Below, in pieces: positions 54,863 through 64,000 of a DNA stretch of 64,000 nt (position 1 is its first letter; every line of letters starts with the position of its first letter). Position numbers and translations under genes: made by a program. This stretch comes from Rapana venosa. Its lineage: Eukaryota; Mollusca; Gastropoda; Neogastropoda; Muricidae. The stretch is from positions 53,111,706 through 53,175,705 of the forward strand of contig CM054158.1 in NCBI GenBank assembly GCA_028751875.1, given 5' to 3'. The notes beneath the pieces were generated by a model, which was not told the origin of the DNA, searched no databases, and was given only the letters and a program-made list of their open reading frames with translations.

Positions 54863-55445
54863 ACACTTCACTACACCACACCACATCACACCACAACACT
54901 ACAACACACAACTACACTACACTACACTACACTATGCTACTCTACACTACACTACAATACGCTACACTACACTACACTACACTGCACTGCACTGCACTAC
55001 ACTACACAACACACAAAACCACATGACACTATGCTTCATTACACTATGAGATGCAATGCTACGCTACACAACACTATGCAATCATAATGCAATGCTATGC
55101 AACATAGCACACGACACACTGCATTACATGATACTCCACTCCACTAAACAGACCCTTAAGTATGGTTGTGGTAGCACTACACTACAATTCAATTTGCTAT
55201 GCAACGCAACGCGACATGACACGACACACGACATTACACTGCACTTCATTCCACTAAACAGACCCTTAACCATCTATGGCCATGGTAGCACTGCAGTGAT
55301 GAGACCACCAGCTCTCTCCATTTGTGGCCATTGTGTGCCAACACCTGGGCCTCATCAAACCTCTCTTGAGTCTAGTCTATTTAGCCATGTTGTCTATCCC
55401 TTCAGAAGGTAAGAAAGGTTGAACAAAATAAAACTGAAAGGTTTT
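54863..55445. repeat. CACTA-type tandem repeats and a duplicated block
   Basis: CACTA units at 54865-55015, then two copies of a block holding CCACTAAACAGACCCTTAA about 110 bases apart (55138 and 55250). It is unrelated to CACTA transposons as far as I can see. Confidence 0.75.
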
Positions 55446-55449
55446 ACGA

Positions 55450-55815
55450 GAAGGAAGGTGGCATGATGGTTAAGACATTCTTCTGCCTAACAAGTAAACT
55501 GTGAGGTTCTGGGATCAATTCCCAGCCTTGCCCTTTCTTCCCAGTTTGACCAAACCTTCCCCCCCAAAAAAAATAAAAAAAATAAAAAATCAAACTGAAT
55601 GTCAAAGTCCTTCAGGAGATGAGACTATAAACTGAGGCCCCATGTACCAACGCACGCAGAACATCTTGTGCACATGATAAAAACCTGTTCGGTCTTTTGG
55701 AAGAGTAGGCCATTGCGCGCTGGTAGGAACGGATGACAGATAAAAATCCCAGCATGCACACAGATGTTGTGACTAGACACCATCCCTGAAGTCAGAATGT
55801 GGCTACCTAAATGAT

Positions 55816-55868
<53 letters not shown>

Positions 55869-55945
55869 TGGAGGGGGGGGATGGTTAGCATATGATAAAT
55901 CTCACCATGGTGAACCCCTGCTGAGGAACAAAAAACACACCCAAC
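55450..55945 (+). mobile_element. Full-length SINE, family C
   Basis: The head is GAAGGTGGCATGATGGTTAA with CTGGGATCAATTCCCAGCC. The tail is split by a TG microsatellite at 55818-55862. Confidence 0.82.
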
Positions 55946-56004
55946 AAAAAAAAGAGAAAAAAAGAAAGGCTTTACAGTCTTATTGCCAGTCCTTCACACC
56001 ACAC

Positions 56005-56042
<38 letters not shown>

Positions 56043-56354
56043 CACACCACACACACACACACACACACACACTACACAAACACCACCACACCACAACAAT
56101 ACACACAACACAACAAAAACAACAACAACAAAGTTGCCACCAGTTCCTATACATGTGAATCTGACTAAATAACTTAAACTAAATTGTGCACATTTATTTA
56201 TTTCCCCACTTTCAGTCCATTTGTACGACTTGTAATTAAGTTGATATCCCTATAGTCTTATTCTAGAGGGATTTGTTCTATAAATCTTAAGATCCCAGTA
56301 TAACCGTACTATGAGAATCCTAGGGAAGAGGATGGGGATTTGGAAACGAGGAAG
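55946..56354. repeat. CA microsatellite, then unrecognised sequence
   Basis: CA-type at 56000-56120. 56150-56354 holds nothing I recognise. Confidence 0.7.
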
Positions 56355-56560
56355 GGAATGAATCTTTGAATGAATCTTTATTTTTCAAGGGTAACAAAAT
56401 AAGCACATGCATACTTTTTTTATTTATCCAGCCCTTGCCCTGATTAGGGACTATCAACAAAACAGGGGGAAACCCCTACTACAACAACGACAACATGATT
56501 TAAAAAAGATAAGTGTATATTTAACAATACATAATCCCTAACTGACCTGAACATTAATGT
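56355..56560 (+). repeat. Dispersed repeat family H
   Basis: GAATGAATCTTTATTTTTCAA, then CTTGCCCTGATTAGGGACTA and TAAGTGTATATTTAACAATA. It is the most complete of three copies and probably the 3' end of a SINE or LINE. Confidence 0.65.
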
Positions 56561-56723
56561 CAAGAGATACATAGATTATACTTTTTTTTTAAAGAAAAGA
56601 GATATATGCGTTAAGAAACACATAATTCTCAAATAGATTGAACATTAACATGAAAACTGATACACTGATTATAATTAAGTAATATGGATAAAGTAAAACA
56701 GAGGGGAGACAGTAAGAAGCAAA

Positions 56724-56754
<31 letters not shown>

Positions 56755-57429
56755 AGCATTTTCAGGTTACATCAACATCAAACTAAACCAGATAGCAAAT
56801 TCTGACAAAACACCCTCACTAAAACTTTTTTTTAAAAAACATACTATCAATAAACATATCAAGTTATGTTACAAGATACCAAAGAGCCTGATATAATACA
56901 GTTTTAACAGCCCTGCCAACAACAGCGTCAATACAACAATTGGACGTTAGGCAAATCAGTTAAAACTCACTCAATACACTTCCAAGAGGCGTGGTATATT
57001 GATTGAAGAAGGAGAACAATATTGTATGCATTTGGAGGACTATAAAATAAAGCACTATAAAATGTATAAACCAAACATTTATAATATAAAATAATACATT
57101 TCATATATAAGAGGAATACCGAAAGGAGAGAGGAGGAGGGGGGGGGGGGGGGGGGGGGGGGTTTAGGGTGGCTTGATGAATCAAAAGGGCATACTGATTT
57201 GGCGAGTGATTCCCAATAAAGATATCTATCTATATATACACACATATACATATATATATAATATTGCTATTACTTGTCACAACAGTATAGATTGCGGTCA
57301 CAATAACTGTGGCATCCTATTCAGCCAGTGTCAACAGTGCAGTCTGTGTATAGCTAGCACAGCTGGTGAAACCTGAATGAATCGCCAGCAGGGAATTGGG
57401 GGGGGGGCCTTTATCTACACTGAAAGAAA
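56561..57429. other. No gene recognised; G run
   Basis: GA tract at 56727-56750, G run at 57137-57161, AT tract at 57237-57262. Confidence 0.5.
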
Positions 57430-57600
57430 CCGACAGACACTGTAGCTCAGTGGTTAAGAACGGCTGATGTCCATCTCAAGGGCCCATGATGTTGTGGGTT
57501 CAAACCTCGACGGCGTCTGGTGAATTAAGGGTGGGGGATTTTTATGATCTCCCGGGTTAACTTCAAGTACAGACTTGCCAGTGCCTTAACCCTCTTGTTG
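57430..57600 (+). mobile_element. SINE family B, 5' half
   Basis: GACACTGTAGCTCAGTGGTT, then GGGTTCAAACCTCGACGGCG and TCTGGTGAATTAAGGGTG to TGCCAGTGCCTTAACC. The 3' half is absent here; a 3' half of the same family lies at 59060-59290. Confidence 0.75.
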
Positions 57601-59059
57601 TTGGATTCTACAGAGCTAAACTGCCTGTAGATTTTGAATTCTTTGAAGGTTTACTACCCCCAACTGACTTACTTTACTCCTAAGACAATTGTGTGTGTGC
57701 ATGACAAGCTATCAAGCTGAAATGTTGTCACAAGCACAAGCTAGGTATGTCTTCGTACTTACATTTAAGCGCAAGTTTATGTGTCTGGTCGCCAGATGTC
57801 TTGTCATTGTCACCTTATTTGTCACCAATCACAGGTAAAAGTATGGTATATATGATAAAACAGCAAATCCTGCATAGATTTGACAATAGTTCATGCATGT
57901 TAGTGTCAAATAAGAAACTGATACCCAGCTGATGTGTTTACCAATGGTTATGTACTTCAAGGATGTGTCACACAATGTCCCCATAACACCTGTTGTTTTA
58001 CGGTATGTCTCGAGGAGACAGATGTTTTGTTTAACTCTTTTTTCTTTTGAAAAGAAGTTGTATTCAATCAACATAGGACCTTTATACTGCAGTTCATATC
58101 TGCGTGTGCTACCACATGTTTGCTATTAAGAGTACAGAAGTGTATTATTTTACATGACTGTCACTACTGTCACCGCACTGGTGTGACAAATTCGAAACAA
58201 CACAGAACATCTGTAACCCTACAAAATTTTTAACTTGGTAGTCTCTAAAGTAGTTGTAGTGATGGCACAGGGTCACATCACATCACAAAAAGCACAAATT
58301 ATGGATGTGTGGGGGGTTTACCCATTGCTGACACCTGTCGAACCTTGGCAGACCGGGGACCTGTTTGCTGTTTTTCCTTCTTGCTATTTTCGTTATTGGC
58401 ATATCTGTTTGTTTCTGCCATTGCATTTTCAAAGCAAAAGTGTGGTAATAATGAGAAAACAGTCAAAAAGCATAATGTTTTCAGGCGTCTATGCCGCGGA
58501 CCGGCCGGGAGGTCAAATTTCTCCACAGTCGGTGTGTGTAGCACAGGTCAGGAATGTGCCGTGTAGCACATTATTTTCTGGCTCACTCTTCTCCCTAACT
58601 GCAGCATTTCCTTCCTCCTCTTCCTCATAAGCGTTTAATATCGGACTCACTTGACAATTATCGTTCAAATGTTTCTACTTCCAAGACAATCACATTCAAT
58701 TCATCGTCTCACTAATTAGATGAATGATGCTACTTAAAGAAGACACCATTTTTTTCACCACTCTGCTATGATTGGAAAGCATTCCGGTCACTGGCTGTTC
58801 TTTATTCTTTCCTTCCCTACTACACGCATGTTTTGTGGTCTACATTTATCACTGGCAGTGGCACCCTCTCTAACACTCCCTGCATCGCCCCACCAGTTTT
58901 CAGACACATTGTGTGAAAACCACGAGGTCTGTGTGTGATGGAAAAGTACTGCCCACGTGGGCAGCACCAACTGTCGGCTGTGGTGTATTGGAATCTAGCG
59001 GCGGCCGCCCTTACTGTCAGCTGCGGCTGTAACGGGGTCAAGATGGTTAATTCCCCTCA
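57601..59059. other. Single-copy-looking sequence, no gene supported
   Basis: There are several short open frames (57747-57932, 57829-58074, 58235-58630, 58820-59041), but none resembles a known protein and none has a convincing splice partner. A NotI-like GCGGCCGC at 58999 lies in a slightly GC-rich spot. Confidence 0.4.
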
Positions 59060-59290
59060 TGTACACATAACAGAAGATCAAAATATGCACGTTAAAGATC
59101 CTGTAATTCATGTCAGCATTCGATGGGTTACAGAAACATGAACATACCCAGAATATACATCCCTGAAGTCAGAATGCGGCTACCTTCATGGTGGGTTAAA
59201 AAACAGTCACACACACACATATATATATGCAAAATGCCACTATTGCCATTGGTGAACCTTGGAGATATAGCCAAAGATGAAGGAAAGTAC
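59060..59290 (+). mobile_element. SINE family B, 3' half
   Basis: From CATAACAGAAGATCAAAATA to CTTGGAGATATAGCCAAAG. It includes CCTGAAGTCAGAATGCGGC. Confidence 0.75.
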
Positions 59291-59307
59291 AATGAAACTA
59301 TCTAAGA

Positions 59308-59430
59308 TAGAAGGGTGGCAGGATGGTTAAGACATTCACCTGCCTAACATTGTAACAAGTAACTGCACATGACGTTTTGGGTTCAACTCCCAGCCTCACT
59401 CTTTATTCCCAGTTTGGACAAGGACACACA
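59308..59430 (+). mobile_element. SINE family C, head only
   Basis: AGGGTGGCAGGATGGTTAAG to CCCAGTTTGGACAAGGA. CA microsatellites follow. Confidence 0.7.
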
Positions 59431-60002
59431 CACACACACATATAGCATACTCTCACACACACAGCATACTCACACACACACACATAGCATACTCATACAC
59501 ACATAGCATACACACACATATATACACATGCATAGCATACTCTCACACACACACATACACAGAGCATACTCACACACACAGAGCAAACTCACCCACACAC
59601 ATACACATCTTGACACACACACATGAATTGTCTTCTCTATCCTGTTATAATTCCCTGCTTCATATCCCATCACCATTATTATATAGTTAAGCAACTTAAG
59701 GCGAAATGTACTCTCTCATTAATTTCTGTTTTGAAACAACCAGATTGGTTACTATGACAATTCATTTTGCTATCATACTCGCAAAAATGTATATTGAGCA
59801 AACACAAACACATAGTCTCACACACACACACACAGAGGCAGACAGACAGACAGACAGACACACACACACACACACACAGAGGCCATTCATGCCAGTGGGA
59901 CCAGATGACAAAATTGACAAAAAATTGCTTGCACACAGGGACTGGATGGAACCTCCCCCCCCCCCCTCCCCATGAGTGCTTATTCCATTATCCTTAAAAA
60001 AT
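59431..60002. repeat. CA microsatellites and a SINE A tail
   Basis: CA-type 59427-59620 and 59817-59880. 59880-60000 is a family A tail (GACCAGATGACAAAATTGAC to TTCCATTATCCTTAAAA). Confidence 0.8.
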
Positions 60003-62109
60003 TTTTTTATATTCCTCAACCAGATTGTAATACATCATCAAAGTATTGATACATGTTTTATTGGAGTAGAGCAATCCCTGGGTAGAACATCAGACACAGG
60101 GTCTGAAGGCTGCCAGTTCAAGTACTGACTGGTTGAGGCAAGTTTTCCAAGTGTTTGACTTTGACTCTACTCCCTATCTGGGGAGCCTAATAGGCAAGAC
60201 TAAGCTATGTCCCCATCAAAAGAAACTGCCCACATATTGATTACCCCATCCCTCTTCTAGCAGTGTGTTGGCTAGCAACCAGTTGGCCGGTGGTATGGAT
60301 GACGTCAACATAACCCAACTCACTCACCAAGCCTAATATTTAAACTCCAGGCTTCTGCAACATTGCTTTATGCAGTGATCAAGCATCAACCAAGTCATTG
60401 GGGGGTGTAGCGTATACATATATGAAACTCTCTTCTTGCTGTGACATCTCGTTAGGAACACCGAAACTTACAACTTAATTGAAATAATAGTAATTAACAT
60501 ATGCCGGTAGCGTAAGTAGTCAAGTCAGTGTGTGTACTGTATTCATGATCATACGACACGCACACCCTCACATACAGTGACTTTCAGTTCGATTATCTTC
60601 TTTACCGTGTGATATGCTAAGTTTGCAGATCGATGCAGCTGAGGTACAGTAGGCTAACGCTGCAAGGTGACAGCAGAGGAATTGTGAGGTCGGCTATTGG
60701 TGAATCGCTAGCACTCGTCACACAAAAGGCGTGTCTCCACGCTCGTCTCCACGCGTTCAAGCTATGTCAAGGGACGTTACTACTCTTTTTCAGCAGAATT
60801 ACCCCACCTTTTTTTTCACCGGCTACACTCCACCTTTAGAATTTCCTTTAGTTTTTCTATTTCACTTGTGCATTCACACAGTACTTGTACCAAGGCTTCC
60901 GTAGAAATTTAAAAGAAACTTTTTTTTTCCTGAAATAATAGCTTCCGATTCAAAACTCACGTGATTTTATCATAAATTTGAAAGGTTTGAAGATTATAAA
61001 ATTTTCAGCAAACACTACACCCCCTCAGTCCATAGGTGTCTGCAAGCTTGCTAACCACAATATGTATGTGTTGGGTCAACACTGTAGCAACACAAGCAAT
61101 CCTAATTTGATGATCATTTTCCAACTTTCCCATGACTATCTGGTATTGCTCTATATCCTCAGTCCCCCCCAAAAAACAAGTACACAGTGATTTTTTTCAT
61201 ATTAAAAATATTTGAAAACCAGAACAAAAATCTGACAAGCACTCTGAGTAACCTGTATACAGAATAATAAGTCTGTGCCTGACAATATTTCTCTTGATAT
61301 TACTTCTATATGCAATTCTGAGTACAAGCACACTGACTGCAATGGTGTCATGTCAGTAGCACCTGAACTATGGTTGTTGGAAGATGCACACTGTCTTATG
61401 CTGCCAAGGCGTAAGAGCTGCTGTAACAAATCGGCACATACTACGTTTAGATCACAAATGTACAAAGTAAACGTAAGATGCAGACATCATTTTGGGTAGT
61501 GATCTATCCCTGTGTAATAATCAACAGGAACTGTATTGGAAAAGCTGAGAGATTAAGAGGAAATTAAAAAAAAAAATCTCACCACCCCCCCCCCCCCCCC
61601 CCCCCCAATTTAAAAAAACCCGTTGAGACATCTTTGACACATCACCATAGGGACAAAGACACTCCAGTCTTGTAGAGTTTAAATCAGATATACCTGCAAA
61701 CACTTGAAAACCCAAATAATGTAAACAAAAGCTTACTAATTTACTGCACAATTGGAAACAAAAAAAAGAGGGCTTTTGCCTATCACCCCCTTGCTTGGAT
61801 TTCTCTCCCTTGGCCACAGACCTACACACTGGTTCTATAGTGATACAACACTGCTCTCCCACAGCTAATATCTGGCATGAAAGAAGGCAATGTTATCCGG
61901 ATTTCGATGTCTGAAGTCTCTCAAACCTATTTAATTACTGACTTTTATTATGACCCCCCCCCCCCTCCTATAATTTTTATTATCTCTTTTTGAAAATCCA
62001 GTAGGAAAAAGGTCTTTGCCTGTGTATGTCCAGTCTCTTTGAAAGTAGCGGCTATCTGCAGATGTAGGTGTATGGTCTGTTGGGCGAGAAAGTGATGAAG
62101 CATGTGTTG
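60003..62109. other. No gene recognised
   Basis: Mostly single-copy-looking. C/G runs at 61575-61606. Open frames at 61202-61499 and 61521-61862 lack any recognised motif. Confidence 0.4.
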
Positions 62110-62390
62110 CTACATGAATCAAGGGGATTTTCCTCTGGAGTTAACACCAGTGCCGACTCTACTCTACTCCCTCGAAAACCCTTTGGATGAGACTATGTAT
62201 GCAGAGCATCTTGTGCACACGTTAAAACCTGCTCCACCTTTGGTAAGAGTAGGCCATTGCGAGCCAGTTGGAAGGGGTGACAAGATTGACGAAATCGTAG
62301 GCCAACAAGGACTGGATGTTAACCAAAAAAAAAACCAAAAAACCAGTGCTTATTCCACTGTCCTCAAAAAAAAGAGATAAACATTAAATA
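62110..62390 (+). mobile_element. SINE family A, head missing
   Basis: It begins TCAAGGGGATTTTCCTCTGG and continues through GAGACTATGTATGCAGAGC to TATTCCACTGTCCTC. It is diverged. Confidence 0.7.
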
Positions 62391-62902
62391 ATTCTTTAGA
62401 AGCTCTACGCCCTCTCTCCTCCCCCCCCCTCCCTTCCTATAATGTGTAGAACCTCATGCATTGTGTTATGAAACCTTTGGTTGTGACTGCACTCATATCA
62501 ATGTTTTGTTGATTCAACCCAAACCCACGCAAATCTATCACATCTGAAGTGTTCTTAATGCTCCCCCCCCCCCCCCCCCCCCCCAGATAATCTGAATCAA
62601 ATCATTACGTCCCTTTATTTGTGCGTACTTGATTTTGTTTGTTGTGTCGTCCAAATCACAAAACGTGCAAGGACGTGAATTCCAAAACTACTTTACGTCT
62701 CATTACGCGTGTATTAATTTTGTCGTCACAATACGTCACAGTAAACGAAATTACGTTTTACAGATAGGACATCATCAACCTCACATGATTTTCAAGCGTC
62801 TTGTATTTCGAGTTTTCTTTCAAGTCCTGAGTGTCAAGGATTGGTGGTCAACGTTGAGTAAGTGCTGTGTCCAGTTACTGACCCGAGGACAAGGAATTCA
62901 AG

Positions 62903-63032
62903 ATGTCTGTGGCATACATATCCAACCCACCTTTACGCTACCCTAGTGTGCAGCCTCTATTCCAGGAAAGCTATCTAGAGGCACAAAACCGCCTTCGACA
63001 TTTGATAGATCACTACCGCAGAGTGGATTACG
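62903..63032 (+). CDS. Likely first coding exon of an unrecognised gene
   Basis: The ATG (62903) has A at -3 and opens 43 codons to a donor, TTACG then GTAATC, at 63033. The product starts MSVAYISNPPLRYPSVQ and continues QPLFQESYLEAQNRLRHLI, then HYRRVDY. It is not low complexity and not part of any repeat I see. The second half looks like an amphipathic helix. Upstream (62700-62760) there are CRE-like TACGTCA sites. I do not recognise the family. The rest of the gene would lie beyond the right edge. Confidence 0.5.
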
Positions 63033-63461
63033 GTAATCCTTTTTCTCTTGTTTTAAAAAAAAAAAATCAGAGTTGGTCTAGGCCCAAACTGGGTCAGTTA
63101 TTGATGTCAGCTAATGGCCAAGGTCTGGACTAAAATCGTCTATTATCACTTAAGTGGAAAGATGTTAAAGTAAAGAACCAGCCAGCCTACACGAAAATGT
63201 TATGTTGTAAAATGTTATGTCGAGATTGCCTTCAGCCATGACAAGCTCATAACATAAAATTAACTCCTTTACAGGAGGAAAAAAATCCTCTGAAGTTGGA
63301 GTATGGCTGCCTCTATGGCGAAGGTACTCAAAAACAGTCATACACGCAAACCTTTCATTCAGTGTGCAATTTCAACCTCACAGTGATTCCCAGGTGGGAT
63401 GAGTGAGTCAGAGTGCACATTCTGGGTGACCCCCCTACAGTGTTAAGCTGGGGAACGCACA

Positions 63462-63492
<31 letters not shown>

Positions 63493-63592
63493 TGTATTAT
63501 ACTACCAGATTTTGAGGCTTTGTTGTTTTCCCACCGGAAATTTAAAAAAAAAAGGAGCAAATTTAGATGGCCATGACATGAAGTAATGCAGC

Positions 63593-63638
<46 letters not shown>

Positions 63639-63679
63639 TTGATTAATTTTTTAAATATTTTATTTTGATTATTTTATTT

Positions 63680-64000
63680 TGTACTACTTTTAGTCACAGT
63701 AGATTTCTCAGCGTGAAATTCGGGCTGCTGCGTCGCCACAAGAACAGCGCCACCTATTTTTTTTTTCTTTTCCTATCTTCAACTGTATTTGTTTTCCTAC
63801 CACAGTGGCCTCTTTTTCTATAGAATTTTGCCAGGGACAACTCTGTTGTTGCCGTGGGTTCTTTTACGTGCACCAAATAATTATGTGTAACACACGGGAC
63901 CTGGGTTTATCGTCTCACCCGAAAGACTAGCACCCAGACCACCCACCACTCACGGTCTAGTGGATGGGGGAAAAGTTTCGGGCTCGAAGGGGGTTCGAAC
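63680..64000 (-). repeat. Dispersed repeat family G, running off the right edge
   Basis: TACTACTTTTAGTCACAGTA to GAAGGGGGTTCGAAC, ending exactly at the window edge. GGGGTTCGAAC-like sequence is a plausible B box. Confidence 0.7.

Noticed and set aside
54865..55015. CACTA repeats as CACTA transposon ends
   Set aside because: They are simple tandem CACTA units with no inverted terminal repeats or target duplications.
58235..59041. Short open frames at 58235-58630 and 58820-59041 as genes
   Set aside because: No recognisable motif, no coding-like composition and no splice partners.

Overview
This window is repeat-rich animal nuclear DNA. The genes have introns with GT..AG splice sites and a TATA/Inr promoter, and there are fragments of LINE retrotransposons, several families of tRNA-derived SINEs, MITEs, and very abundant microsatellites and minisatellites. 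I saw no bacterial operon, rRNA, functional tRNA or CRISPR array. The gene content and the style of the repeats suggest a mollusc, probably a gastropod; this is an inference.

The main gene is a ten-exon phosphonopyruvate decarboxylase on the minus strand (52919 down to 20180). I assembled it from exon-sized homologous blocks whose splice phases all match. Joined, they give 1257 nt in the window, or 1258 once one missing base in exon 8 is allowed for together with the first base carried by the split-codon bookkeeping; read with that base, the protein is about 418 residues. It has an N-terminal extension that looks like a mitochondrial presequence and the full set of thiamine-diphosphate enzyme motifs. 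A TATA box and an Inr-like site lie just upstream of exon 1. In phosphonate (2-aminoethylphosphonate) synthesis this enzyme acts after PEP mutase. Exon 8 carries an apparent one-base deletion.

Two partial genes sit at the edges. At 147-393 (minus) is the first coding exon of a kinesin-2 motor resembling KIF17/OSM-3, with a possible non-coding 5' exon near 10.23 kb. At 62903-63032 (plus) is a likely first coding exon of an unrecognised gene.

Layout: 0-0.4 kb kinesin exon; 0.4-9.8 kb SINEs, a LINE 3' end and long purine or CA/TG microsatellites; 9.8-10.9 kb low-repeat, promoter-like; 10.9-20 kb LINE/SINE debris and two TTAA-flanked MITEs; 20.2-52.9 kb the decarboxylase, whose introns hold tandem arrays placed right beside exons and, in the 14-kb intron 1, nested LINE and SINE insertions including a broken SGNH-hydrolase-like ORF; 53-62.6 kb repeats and sequence I do not recognise; 62.9-63.0 kb the right-hand exon; 63.7-64 kb another SINE.
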